From the NCBI RefSeq assembly GCF_002886255.1, contig NZ_KZ614149.1:3717272-3781271 (forward strand): a stretch of DNA of 64,000 nucleotides, in the 5' to 3' direction. How positions within the stretch are numbered: position 1 is the first letter of the stretch; every line of letters starts with the position of its first letter. The notes beneath the pieces were generated by a model. It was not told the origin of the DNA. It saw nothing but the letters and a program-made list of their open reading frames with translations, and did no database searches. This stretch comes from Alteribacillus bidgolensis (GTDB taxonomy: Bacteria > Bacillota > Bacilli > Bacillales > Marinococcaceae). The translations under genes and the position numbers were made by a program. Below are positions 14,988-22,986 of the stretch, one piece after another.

Positions 14988-17150
14988 ATGCCTGTTATTT
15001 TAGCCGAAAAACCGAGTCAGGCAAAAGCTTATGCAGAAGCTTTTCCAAAAGGAAGTAAGAAAGAAGGATTTATAATCATTCCAGCTTGTTCTGTTTTTCC
15101 AAATGGCGCCCTGCTGACATGGGGAGTTGGTCATTTAGTGGAATTAAGGTCTCCGGCAGAGTACGAATCTTCCTGGAAACGCTGGAATCTTTCTCAGCTT
15201 CCTATGATACCAAACACTTTCAAATTTAAGCCTAGCTATAAAACGAGAAAACAGTTCCAGATCGTTCGAAGGCTGCTCCAAGAAACCAATGAAATTATCA
15301 TTGCTACTGATTGCGACCGAGAAGGCGAAAATATTGCAAGGAGCATTATATATCATGCGGGGGCAGGGAACAAACCGACCCGGCGCCTTTGGATTAACAG
15401 TTTGGAAAAAGATGAAGTGAAAAAAGGATTTGAACAGCTCCATCAGGCCGATCAATATGTAACCCTGTATGAAGAAGCTCAAGCCAGGCAGATTTCAGAC
15501 TGGGTAGTTGGTATGAATGCCAGCCGTTTATACACATTGCTTTTGCAGAAAAAGGGAATACAACAAGTTTTTAGTGTTGGGAGAGTGCAGACACCCACTT
15601 TGAAACTTATTCACGAACGTCAAAAAGAAATTGAAGAGTTCACACCAGAGCCATTTTTTGAAGTGAAAGCTCAATTTAAAACAGATAAGGGCTCATACGA
15701 AGGGAAAACCAAAAAACGTTACAAAACAAACGAGGAAGCCAAAAATGTATTAGACAAACATGGAATTGCCTCCAAAGACAGAGGTGAAGTGAAGGAAGTA
15801 AACGTTTCACAAAAACGGGTGAAACCTCCCAAGCTTCATTCCCTTTCAACACTCCAGACTTTGGCTAATAAGAAATATAAATACAGTCCTTCTAAAACAT
15901 TGGAGATAGTGCAATCCCTTTATGACCAGCCGTTAAAACTTGTCACTTATCCAAGGACAGACACACAGCATATTACTAAAAACGAATTCGCATATATTCA
16001 AAAAAATCTTTGCTCTTATCAAAAGTTAACCGGTTATATGTTTGAACCTTCGTCCCTTCAGCCCAAAAAAAGATACGTAGACGACAGCAAAGTTAAAGAA
16101 CACTATGCTATTATTCCAACGAAAAAAGTTCCAACCGAAACGGCTATTCAAAAGTTGCGCACAGATCAAAAAAATATTTATTTTGAAATCGTAAAAAGCG
16201 TATTGGCCATGTTTCATTACGATTATGAATTTGAAGAAACAAATGTGATAACCGATGTAAAAGGATTGAATTTTTATAGTAAAGGTAAAGTTGAAAAAGC
16301 AAGAGGCTGGAAAGAGCTGTTTGACAGCGGAGTTACTAAACAAAAACAAGGAAAACAGCAGCTTCCAGAACTTCCGCCAGTACACAAAGGCTTACAGGCT
16401 GACGCTTTTATCCATATAAAAAAAGAGATGACAAAACCACCTAAACCATACACAGAAGGACAACTTATAAACATGATGAAAACGTGCGGACAGGTGATTG
16501 AAGATGATGAAGAAACTAAAGCTGTTTTAAAGGAAGCAGAAGGACTCGGGACAGAAGCGACACGAAGCGGAATTATTAAAACACTCATTCGCCAAGAGTA
16601 TATTGAGGTGAAAAAGAACATCGTTTCTGTGACCAAAAAAGGAGAAATACTTTGCAAGGCAGTAGAAGGTACACTTTTGTCCAAACCGGAAATGACAGCA
16701 AAGTGGGAAATGTTTCTAAAAAAAATAGGACAGGGGGAGGCCCAAAAACAAACATTTATTAGTAATACTGCTGCTTTTACAAAAAAGCTTGTCGACTCCG
16801 CACCATTAGAAGTAGATAGTTTAAAAGTCAGTGCAGAAGGTTTGCCTGCGCAAAAAAGAAATTTTAGAAAAAAGACCGCAAATGGTCCAATTGCTCTATG
16901 TCCCGCCTGTAAAAAAGGAAACATTGTGCATCGCCAATCATTTTATGGTTGTACGGAGTATAAAAATGGATGCAGACAAACATTTAATAAAACCATATTA
17001 GGGAAGGGCATCACGCCTTCGCAAATCAAGCAGCTGTGCGAGAAAGGAGAAACTCGTCTAATAAAAGGATTTAAAGGAAAAAAACTATTTGATGCTAAAC
17101 TTGTTTTAAAACATAACAAGGTAGAATTTTCTTTCCCGAGCTCCACATAA
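14988..17150 (+). CDS. topB: DNA topoisomerase III
   Basis: A type IA topoisomerase of 720 residues, close to B. subtilis TopB (727). The N-terminal Toprim domain starts VILAEKPSQAKAYAEAF and has the acidic triad in ATDCDREGENIAR (about 104-116). The catalytic tyrosine is in VTYPRTDTQ (about 320). GTEATRSGIIKTL is also typical. A single C-terminal zinc-ribbon-like segment (CPACKKGN... CTEYKNGC) ends the protein. It relaxes negatively supercoiled DNA and decatenates single-stranded intermediates. The DUF421 gene follows by 36 nt. Confidence 0.97.
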   Translation: MPVILAEKPSQAKAYAEAFPKGSKKEGFIIIPACSVFPNGALLTWGVGHLVELRSPAEYESSWKRWNLSQLPMIPNTFKFKPSYKTRKQFQIVRRLLQETNEIIIATDCDREGENIARSIIYHAGAGNKPTRRLWINSLEKDEVKKGFEQLHQADQYVTLYEEAQARQISDWVVGMNASRLYTLLLQKKGIQQVFSVGRVQTPTLKLIHERQKEIEEFTPEPFFEVKAQFKTDKGSYEGKTKKRYKTNEEAKNVLDKHGIASKDRGEVKEVNVSQKRVKPPKLHSLSTLQTLANKKYKYSPSKTLEIVQSLYDQPLKLVTYPRTDTQHITKNEFAYIQKNLCSYQKLTGYMFEPSSLQPKKRYVDDSKVKEHYAIIPTKKVPTETAIQKLRTDQKNIYFEIVKSVLAMFHYDYEFEETNVITDVKGLNFYSKGKVEKARGWKELFDSGVTKQKQGKQQLPELPPVHKGLQADAFIHIKKEMTKPPKPYTEGQLINMMKTCGQVIEDDEETKAVLKEAEGLGTEATRSGIIKTLIRQEYIEVKKNIVSVTKKGEILCKAVEGTLLSKPEMTAKWEMFLKKIGQGEAQKQTFISNTAAFTKKLVDSAPLEVDSLKVSAEGLPAQKRNFRKKTANGPIALCPACKKGNIVHRQSFYGCTEYKNGCRQTFNKTILGKGITPSQIKQLCEKGETRLIKGFKGKKLFDAKLVLKHNKVEFSFPSST

Positions 17151-17186
17151 TAAGAAATCATAAGAGTGGATGATAGGGAGGATATT

Positions 17187-17756
17187 ATGAATTTTATTTG
17201 GGAGTCAGTCGTGCTTGTATTAGGTGGCTTGCTGCTTTTAAGAGTAGCTGGCAGAAAATCAATCAGTCAAATGACAGTAGCTCAAACCGTCATTATGATT
17301 TCTATTGGATCACTGATTATTCAGCCTATAGTAGAAACTTCCATCTGGAAGACGATCGTTTCTTCGGCTATCTTTATTGGTTTTTTGCTTCTCATGGAGT
17401 ACTTGCAGGTGAAATGTAATGCGATTGAAAAGCTTTTGACTGGAAAATCCAAAGTAGTGATTAGAGATGGTCAAATTCAGTATGATCAGCTAAAACAGCT
17501 TCGATTTACAGTAGATCAATTAGAATTGAGATTAAGGCAGCAAGGGATAACTAACCCAGCTGATTTGAAAACAGCAACATTAGAATCAAACGGACAGCTA
17601 GGTTTTGAATGGATGCCTAAAAAACGGCCTGTAACAGTCGGAGATCTTGAACAGCTTTTGGGTAAATCGTTAACAGAGGTTGAAGATCCGCAAAATGTAT
17701 TTACAGAAGCAGCGACCAAGCATCATCCTGTTTCAAATAACAAGCAATTCAAATAA
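17187..17756 (+). CDS. DUF421 membrane protein (YetF/YdfR family)
   Basis: A 189-residue protein. Three N-terminal membrane helices (about 5-75) are followed by a cytoplasmic DUF421 domain with GKSKVVIRDGQI, LRFTVDQLELRLRQQGI and DLKTATLESNGQLGFEW. YetF-family proteins occur in spore membranes and help maintain the germinant-receptor region in some Bacilli. The ATG at 17187 follows GGGAGG; an earlier GTG has no ribosome site. It is probably co-transcribed with topB. Confidence 0.9.
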   Translation: MNFIWESVVLVLGGLLLLRVAGRKSISQMTVAQTVIMISIGSLIIQPIVETSIWKTIVSSAIFIGFLLLMEYLQVKCNAIEKLLTGKSKVVIRDGQIQYDQLKQLRFTVDQLELRLRQQGITNPADLKTATLESNGQLGFEWMPKKRPVTVGDLEQLLGKSLTEVEDPQNVFTEAATKHHPVSNNKQFK

Positions 17757-17785
17757 GGGAGGACCATAAAAGGTCTCTCCCTATA
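17757..17785. terminator. hairpin between convergent genes
   Basis: gggaggacc and ggtctctccc pair imperfectly around ataaaa, followed by TATATTTG. Confidence 0.5.
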
Positions 17786-17789
17786 TTTG

Positions 17790-18308
17790 TTATACGGTTA
17801 CCCCTTGAGGAGCATTCATATGAAGCGGCGGTAAAACAAGCCAGCCTTTTTCTTTGTTCATTCGCAGTACCTTCGCACCTGCTTGTGCTTTATTCGTGTG
17901 ATATTGACCGAATAACATAGCAATGTCTTCACGGGTACTTTCGCCAATGATTTGGCTGCAGCCAACTAAACCAGTCGCTATATCTCTGGCAATCAATGCT
18001 GATATTTCCGGATCGTTAAAACGCGCTCCTATCGGTATATCTTCCGGGTGAGAGTAAGCTCTTTCCGGAGGAGAAGGAGGCAGCCCAACACCGTTTTCTT
18101 TTAACACTTGTTCAATTTCCATTTCTTCCCGTCTTGCGCCATCTACCATGTCTTCAAGCAATTTAAACAAATCAGCGTCTCCTGCGTGGTTCATATAGGT
18201 CTGATAGCTAGAAATAGCGCCCTTAAGTCCAGTTAAATAGGTCCACAAACTGAAGACTTCCCCGTAATGCATCGGTTCTTCGTGTTGGTTTCCACTTAAT
18301 ATACCCAT
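17790..18308 (-). CDS. DUF3231 family protein
   Basis: A 172-residue helical protein of the DUF3231 family, ferritin-like and common in spore-formers. The pattern is EVFSLWTYLTGLKGAISSYQTYMNHAGDADLFKLLEDM, then GLPPSPPERA and FNDPEISALIARDIATGLVGCSQIIGESTREDIAMLFGQYH. Members are associated with spores; no enzymatic role is established. The ATG at 18308 follows GAGGAGG with 6-nt spacing. Confidence 0.88.
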   Translation of the reverse strand: MGILSGNQHEEPMHYGEVFSLWTYLTGLKGAISSYQTYMNHAGDADLFKLLEDMVDGARREEMEIEQVLKENGVGLPPSPPERAYSHPEDIPIGARFNDPEISALIARDIATGLVGCSQIIGESTREDIAMLFGQYHTNKAQAGAKVLRMNKEKGWLVLPPLHMNAPQGVTV

Positions 18309-18435
18309 GATCATCCTCCTCAATGAGATCATTATAGGTCTCCTTTTAAAATTTCAGGTCAACTGAAATGGGGTGTTGAACCGACATTAATTAGGTTATG
18401 TAGATCACTCATAAATATAAAAGGAGATAGGTGGT

Positions 18436-18507
18436 ATGAAAACCAATAGAAAAAGCATTGTAGTTACTGTAAAGAAGTATAATTTAGAATACAGAATAAA
18501 AAATTAA
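18436..18507 (+). CDS. candidate 23-residue small protein
   Basis: The start ATG at 18436 is preceded by AAAGGAGATAGGTGGT. The product MKTNRKSIVVTVKKYNLEYR plus IKN is basic with an alternating hydrophobic pattern. It lies between the DUF3231 gene and the guanidine riboswitch. The good ribosome site is the only support; it could be a relic. Confidence 0.3.
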   Translation: MKTNRKSIVVTVKKYNLEYRIKN

Positions 18508-18524
18508 TGGTAAGCAAAATTTTT

Positions 18525-18554
18525 ATAACACTAGTTCTGTTTTTTCGTTATAAT
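18525..18554 (+). promoter_or_regulatory. promoter of the guanidine exporter operon
   Basis: ATAACA (18525-18530), 18 nt, TATAAT (18549-18554), about 20 nt upstream of the riboswitch aptamer. Confidence 0.6.
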
Positions 18555-18570
18555 AAAAATACAAATTGTT

Positions 18571-18690
18571 TTCTAGGGTTCCGCTTATTTAGGCCTGGTC
18601 CGAGAGAAAACACACAGTACAAACTGTGGCACGGAGGGAAAAAAGCCCGGGAGATCTTCTGAAAAATGAGGACTCTCGGGCTTCTTTTGA
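18571..18690 (+). ncRNA. guanidine-I (ykkC) riboswitch with terminator
   Basis: The ykkC aptamer landmarks appear in order: CTAGGGTTCCG (18573-18583), GGCCTGGTCCGAGAG (18592-18606), ACAC, then GGCACGGAGGGAAAAAAG (18628-18645). An intrinsic terminator follows immediately: AGCCCGGGAG ... CTCTCGGGCT with a T-rich tail (18643-18688). This is a transcriptional ON switch for guanidinium, directly upstream of a two-gene SMR exporter, exactly as in other Bacilli. Confidence 0.95.
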
Positions 18691-18703
18691 GGTGAATTGT
18701 ATA

Positions 18704-19051
18704 ATGAATATGGATTGGTTAAAGGTCGTTACGGCTGCTGTATTTGAAGTCATGTGGGTAATTGGTTTAAAGTACGCTTCTACTGTTTTAGAGTGGGGAG
18801 GAACACTCTTTGCAATGTATGTCAGCTTTTATTTATTAGTAATGGCTGGAAAAAATATACCTGTCGGCACCGCTTATGCTGTGTTTGTTGGACTAGGAAC
18901 AGCAGGAACCATTCTAGCTGATATTATTTTTTTTGGGAAACCTGTAAAGATAATGAAAATAATATTAATCCTTGTTCTGTTAATTGGGGTTATCGGCCTC
19001 AAATTGGCAGCTGATGATACTGCGCAGGAGCAGAAGGGGGTTCGAATGTAA
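18704..19051 (+). CDS. SMR-family guanidinium exporter subunit (YkkC/GdnC type)
   Basis: A 115-residue, four-helix small multidrug resistance protein. The Gdx/SugE pattern is clear: the membrane Glu in AAVFEVMWVIGLKYA (residue about 13) and GTAYAVFVGLGTAGTILADIIFFG. Under the guanidine-I riboswitch it is predicted to pair with the next protein as a heterodimeric guanidinium/proton antiporter. The ATG at 18704 follows GAGGTG; the frame is open upstream only through the terminator. The stop overlaps the next start (TAATG). Confidence 0.93.
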   Translation: MNMDWLKVVTAAVFEVMWVIGLKYASTVLEWGGTLFAMYVSFYLLVMAGKNIPVGTAYAVFVGLGTAGTILADIIFFGKPVKIMKIILILVLLIGVIGLKLAADDTAQEQKGVRM

Positions 19052-19365
19052 TGGCATGGTTTTACCTAATAATTGCTGGATTATTTGAGATGACAGGGGT
19101 TACCATGATTAATAAGTTACATACCGAAAAAAGTAAAACAGCTTTTGTTTTGATGACAGCGGGGTTTGGTTTAAGTTTTTTATTTCTGTCTTTAGCTATG
19201 GAAACCCTGTCAATGGGGACAGCCTATGCGGTATGGACAGGAATAGGAGCAGCGGGGGGAGCACTTGCAGGAATTGTTTGGTACGGTGAACCTAAAAGTT
19301 TATTAAGATTAAGTTGTATAGCATTAATCGTATCAGCAGTAATTGGATTAAAGCTTATATCATAA
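19051..19365 (+). CDS. SMR-family guanidinium exporter subunit (YkkD/GdnD type)
   Basis: A 104-residue second SMR subunit. The membrane Glu is in AGLFEMTGVTMINKL, and MGTAYAVWTGIGAAGGALAGIVWYGEP is the SugE/Gdx signature. The TAATG overlap with the first subunit fits equimolar synthesis of a heterodimer. It is the last gene of the riboswitch-controlled transcript. Confidence 0.93.
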   Translation: MAWFYLIIAGLFEMTGVTMINKLHTEKSKTAFVLMTAGFGLSFLFLSLAMETLSMGTAYAVWTGIGAAGGALAGIVWYGEPKSLLRLSCIALIVSAVIGLKLIS

Positions 19366-19504
19366 CACTTGTGAAAAAAGTGATACTTCTTTAACAATAG
19401 GGGTAATCCCTTGCAGAGGGTTTTTTAGTTCTATATGCTGAGAAGAGAAGATGAAGTAAAAAACATGTAATACTTAAATTTTTTAAAAAGGAGAAATGAG
19501 CACG

Positions 19505-19837
19505 ATGGAAAGCATTTTTTACGAATCTCACGCAGGTTCATGGTTTTTCCTTATTTTGTTTTTTGTTATTAGCTATTTTTTCACAAAACAAAAGATCACA
19601 TTGATGCTGCAGCGCTTGTTCGCACTAATCATGATAATAACAGGTATTGGAACTCTCTTCTTTTACAATTTTCCGCTTCTTTATATTTTAAAAGGAGTGC
19701 TTGCCATTATACTTATTGCCGTGATGGAAATGCTGGTTGCTCGTAAGAAGAGAAATGAACCTCAAGGCGGTTTGTGGGCTGCTTGTATTATTTTAATTAT
19801 TGTTGTATTACTTCTAGGCTTTAACGTTATTGGATAA
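19505..19837 (+). CDS. YisL family membrane protein (DUF1516)
   Basis: A 110-residue protein with four predicted helices, like B. subtilis YisL: FVISYFFTKQK, MLQRLFALIMIITGIG, LKGVLAIILIAVMEMLVARKK, GGLWAACIILIIVVLLLGF. The function is unknown. An ATG at 19496 is only 2 nt from AGGAG, so the ATG at 19505 is preferred. A strong terminator follows the stop directly. Confidence 0.8.
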   Translation: MESIFYESHAGSWFFLILFFVISYFFTKQKITLMLQRLFALIMIITGIGTLFFYNFPLLYILKGVLAIILIAVMEMLVARKKRNEPQGGLWAACIILIIVVLLLGFNVIG

Positions 19838-19839
19838 TA

Positions 19840-19885
19840 AAAAGCCAGAGCCCCAGGTTTTTACAACCTATGCTCTGGCTTTTCT
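19840..19885. terminator. bidirectional terminator after the yisL-like gene
   Basis: A perfect 12-bp stem aaaagccagagc / gctctggctttt with A and T tracts on either side. Confidence 0.9.
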
Positions 19886-19892
19886 GCACTAT

Positions 19893-19970
19893 AGGAATAT
19901 TTAACTTTTTAAAGTATCAAAGTATAAGCAAAACTACGAGTTCTGTAATTTGGACTTGGCGTTTTCTAAT
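19893..19970 (+). repeat. dispersed repeat, copy 3 (hairpin arm deleted)
   Basis: GGAATATTTAACTTTTTAAAG, TCAAAGTATAAGCAAAACTACG, then ATTTGGACTTGGC joined directly to GTTTTCTAAT. About 10 bp containing the second hairpin arm (GGCAAGCCGA in other copies) are missing. It lies between convergent genes. Confidence 0.85.
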
Positions 19971-19999
19971 ACCGTCAAGGATGCTGTCCTTCCTCTTGG

Positions 20000-20485
20000 T
20001 TATGATCTTTCAAAGTCCCCGTTTTTACCGCCGGTTTTCTTTAACAAGTAAGTTGGACCGATAATCATGCCCTTATCTACTGCTTTACACATATCGTAAA
20101 TCGTGAGTGCTGCAGTTGAAGCGGCTGTGAGAGCTTCCATTTCAACCCCTGTGTTCCCTTTTACTTTTACTTCAGATGTAATGAGAATGGTATATTTTTC
20201 ATCCTCCGAAATAGACCATTCAAATTGAATATCCACTCCATTTAAGGAAAGCGGGTGACACATTGGTATAATATCTGATGTTTTTTTGGCTCCCATAATT
20301 CCTGCTACCTGAGAAACTGCAAACACGTCCCCCTTTTTGTTTTTGCCTTCCTGAATCTGGTCGTACACTGCTTTGGTCACTGTGATACTAGATCTTGCTA
20401 TTGCTATTCGTGCTGTTTCTTTTTTTTCTGTAATATCAACCATTTTGGCACGGCCTTGTTCATTAAAATGAGTAAACTCCGACAC
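20000..20485 (-). CDS. moaC: cyclic pyranopterin monophosphate synthase MoaC
   Basis: It catalyses the second step of molybdenum-cofactor synthesis, forming cyclic pyranopterin monophosphate. It has 161 residues, the family length, with KMVDITEK, AGIMGAKKTSDIIPMCHPL (catalytic region), VKGNTGVEMEALTAAS and the Asp/Lys pair in DMCKAVDKGM. The GTG at 20485 is the start because GGA lies 9 nt before it; an ATG three codons upstream abuts the GGA. Molybdopterin made here would serve the nitrate reductase NasC encoded at 55.9 kb. Confidence 0.95.
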   Translation of the reverse strand: MSEFTHFNEQGRAKMVDITEKKETARIAIARSSITVTKAVYDQIQEGKNKKGDVFAVSQVAGIMGAKKTSDIIPMCHPLSLNGVDIQFEWSISEDEKYTILITSEVKVKGNTGVEMEALTAASTAALTIYDMCKAVDKGMIIGPTYLLKKTGGKNGDFERS

Positions 20486-20529
20486 ATTTACCATTCCTTT
20501 TTACATGAAAATTTTTACCTGCTGAGTTT

Positions 20530-21843
20530 TTAATGCGGTAAATAAATGAGCTGGAACAAAAATAGGAAAGCGAATATATAAACAAGCGGGTGAACAGTCT
20601 TTCCCTTCCCTTTAACTAATTTAATCAGTGGATGAGAAATAAATCCAAAAGCGATTCCAGTAGCAATGCTTGAAGTTAATGGCATGCTTAAAATTACTAA
20701 AAAGGCAGGAAAAGCTTCATCAAATGCTTGCCATTTGATTTGTGAGACGGATCCAAGCATCAGGCTCCCTACAATAATTAGGACAGGAGAAGTGATAGCA
20801 GGAAGTCCTGAAACAGCACTAACTGCAGGTCCAAAAAAGATCGCCAGGATAAACAGTACTGCAACAGTTATGGTTGTAAGTCCTGTTCTTCCGCCTGCTG
20901 CTACTCCTGAAGAGGACTCAATATAAGCACTGGTCGGACTTGTCCCAAAAATAGAACCGACTGTTTTTGCAACCGAGTCAGCTAATAAAGCCTGCCGTAC
21001 TCTTGGCATTTTATTTCCTTTCATCAATCCTGCTTGCTCTGCAACACCGATCATTGTACCAGTGGTGTCAAAAATAGTAACAAGTAAAAAAGAAAATACT
21101 ACAGCGTATAGACCGTATTGAAAAACATCGATAAAAGCTTCCAGTGGAGACCCGAATATAAACCATTCTGGATTAGGCGGAGCCGAGGCGAAGCCATCTT
21201 CAAAACTCAAGTGGCCGGTAAAAAATGCAATAATACCGGTAATAACCATCCCTAAAAATAAGGCACTATTTACATTCATGGCCATGAAAACAATAGTAAT
21301 ACCAAGCCCGATTAATGTAAGAATCACTTGAGGAGACTGCAGATCACCTAGACCTACTAAATTTTCTGGATGAGCTACAATCAGCCCGCTCATTCTTAAG
21401 CCGATAAAGGCAATAAATAACCCGATGCCAGCTGTTATGCCATATTTTAAGTTGGAGGGAATGGATTCAATTAATTTTTCCCGAAAAGGAGTCAAGGAAA
21501 GTATGACAAATAACACTCCAGACACAAAAACAGCCCCAAATGCTGCTTCGTATCCGATTTGGTCATTTGCTCCGACTACAGAGTAAGCAAAATAAGCATT
21601 TAATCCCATCCCTGGTGCTACCGCGATTGGATAATTAGCAAAAACAGCCATCCATAATGTCCCAACAACCGTAGCTATAATGGTTGCCATAAAGACATGT
21701 TGAAAAGGAACGCCTGCATCGGAAAGAATGATCGGATTAACAACTACAATGTAAGCCATTGTTAAAAATGTTGTTATTCCGGCGAGCAGCTCTGTTTTTG
21801 TGTTTGTATTGTTTGCCTGTAGTTTAAATAGTTTCTCTAACAT
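20530..21843 (-). CDS. NCS2/AzgA-type purine permease (guanine/hypoxanthine)
   Basis: A 437-residue proton symporter with about 12-14 membrane segments, of the AzgA-like branch that includes B. subtilis PbuG and PbuO. Signatures are AGITTFLTMAYIVVVNP at the N-terminus, APGMGLNAYFAYSVV, LFDTTGT-like TIFDTTGTMIGVAEQAGL and GTSPTSAYIESSSGVAAGGRTGLT. Guanine or hypoxanthine is the expected substrate. Paired PurBoxes upstream support purine control. The ribosome site AGGGTGA overlaps one arm of that inverted repeat. Confidence 0.92.
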   Translation of the reverse strand: MLEKLFKLQANNTNTKTELLAGITTFLTMAYIVVVNPIILSDAGVPFQHVFMATIIATVVGTLWMAVFANYPIAVAPGMGLNAYFAYSVVGANDQIGYEAAFGAVFVSGVLFVILSLTPFREKLIESIPSNLKYGITAGIGLFIAFIGLRMSGLIVAHPENLVGLGDLQSPQVILTLIGLGITIVFMAMNVNSALFLGMVITGIIAFFTGHLSFEDGFASAPPNPEWFIFGSPLEAFIDVFQYGLYAVVFSFLLVTIFDTTGTMIGVAEQAGLMKGNKMPRVRQALLADSVAKTVGSIFGTSPTSAYIESSSGVAAGGRTGLTTITVAVLFILAIFFGPAVSAVSGLPAITSPVLIIVGSLMLGSVSQIKWQAFDEAFPAFLVILSMPLTSSIATGIAFGFISHPLIKLVKGKGKTVHPLVYIFAFLFLFQLIYLPH

Positions 21844-21852
21844 AAATAATCA

Positions 21853-21904
21853 CCCTAAAAACGAACTTTAAAAAAACCATGTTTAATAATATTCGTTTTT
21901 AGGG
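21853..21904. promoter_or_regulatory. paired PurBoxes / perfect inverted repeat before the purine permease
   Basis: A perfect 13-bp inverted repeat (ccctaaaaacgaa at 21853-21865, ttcgtttttaggg at 21892-21904). Each arm contains a near match to the PurR box AWWWCCGAACWWT: AAAAACGAACTTT (12/13) and, on the minus strand, AAAAACGAATATT (11/13). In minus-strand RNA the proximal arm includes the permease ribosome site, so a hairpin could also affect translation. Confidence 0.7.
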
Positions 21905-21933
21905 TTTTTTACAAGGGCTGCATCAAGAACTTT

Positions 21934-22428
21934 TTAAGAGCGGACTCGTTGTAATATATTTCTTTGTTCAAACAATTTAAGTAACGCATATGCAAGAATA
22001 CCTCCAGCGAATGCACTCAATAAAAAGGAAGGTACAAATGCAAATAAAGCAGTTGCTTCCCCGAGCAGAATGCGGGCAATAGGATATGTAAGCAGAGCTC
22101 CAATAATTCCTGTACCAATAACTTCTCCTGCTGTACTAATGTTTAATTTTTTTGTGTATTTATACAAAATGCCGGCAAATAGAGCTCCTACCATACTTCC
22201 AGGAAAAGCAAAGATGGAGCCTGTCCCAAACATATTCCGAAGAAGGGAGGTGCCAAATGCTTGAATGACGGCGTAGCCAGGCCCAAGCAGAACGGCAGAG
22301 ATTACATTGACAAAGTGCTGAACGGGAAAAATCCTAGCGAACCCTATTGGGATAGAAACAAAAGGACTTGTAACGGTAGCAATCGCAATTAATAAAGCAG
22401 TATAAGATAACTTTTTTGTGTGATTCAT
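21934..22428 (-). CDS. thiW: ThiW, S component of a thiamin-precursor ECF transporter
   Basis: A 164-residue, five- to six-helix protein of the ThiW family: LIAIATVTSPFVSIPIGFARIFPVQH, VISAVLLGPGYAVIQAFGTSLLRN, FPGSMVGALFAGILY. ThiW is the substrate-binding subunit of an energy-coupling-factor importer for a thiazole precursor; the energising module must be encoded elsewhere. No TPP riboswitch is visible upstream. It precedes the purine permease on the same strand with 90 bp between them. Confidence 0.9.
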   Translation of the reverse strand: MNHTKKLSYTALLIAIATVTSPFVSIPIGFARIFPVQHFVNVISAVLLGPGYAVIQAFGTSLLRNMFGTGSIFAFPGSMVGALFAGILYKYTKKLNISTAGEVIGTGIIGALLTYPIARILLGEATALFAFVPSFLLSAFAGGILAYALLKLFEQRNILQRVRS

Positions 22429-22483
22429 GTGCGGTCCCTCCTTCTTTAACTATCTCAAGAAAAAAGCTATTATTCAACAAACA

Positions 22484-22813
22484 TTAGGCTTTTTCAGAGG
22501 AAGAGAGAACAAACACAAGCATAATTGGAAACAGATATCCGATCACAGATTGAATGGTAGCTACAAGCTGGGAATAACCGACAGGGGTAATATCACCGTA
22601 GCCGACAGCTGCCATCGTAATTACACTAAAATATATCGATTTCCAGACAAATGTGATTATTGTAAGGTCTTTGTGCTGTTCATAGTGATCAATAACATGT
22701 CCCAATTCAGTCACTTCTAAAACCATGTAAATGACAGCAAAACTAACAGAAACGTTTATAAAAAACATGGAAAGGACTAAAAGAGCAGTCCACTTGTTTT
22801 TAAAAAAACTCAT
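22484..22813 (-). CDS. two-helix potassium channel protein
   Basis: A 109-residue Ion_trans_2 protein of KcsA-like topology: helix 1 (about 10-32), pore helix plus selectivity filter SVITMAAVGYGDITP (about 65-80), helix 2 (about 85-105). The filter VGYGD predicts K+ selectivity. No RCK or other regulatory domain is attached. The ATG at 22813 follows GGGGAGG; the earlier ATG lies inside that site. Confidence 0.88.
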   Translation of the reverse strand: MSFFKNKWTALLVLSMFFINVSVSFAVIYMVLEVTELGHVIDHYEQHKDLTIITFVWKSIYFSVITMAAVGYGDITPVGYSQLVATIQSVIGYLFPIMLVFVLSSSEKA

Positions 22814-22986
22814 GTTTATCCTCCCCATAAATAAGACTTGATTATTTTATGGTTTTTACATGGAAATAATGAGTCGCACTAAGCGTATATTCAGATTTTT
22901 TTTCTAGCATGTGTTACCATGAAAGTAACATAATATAAGGTCAACACAGTTTTTTGTAACTAATGGAACAAAAGGAGCACATATTA

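Noticed and set aside
16274..16924. 216-codon minus-strand frame inside topB
   Set aside because: Antisense to conserved topoisomerase codons; composition reflects the Lys-rich sense strand.
21934..22480. TPP riboswitch expected before thiW
   Set aside because: No CTGAGA or other THI-box landmark is present upstream of thiW.
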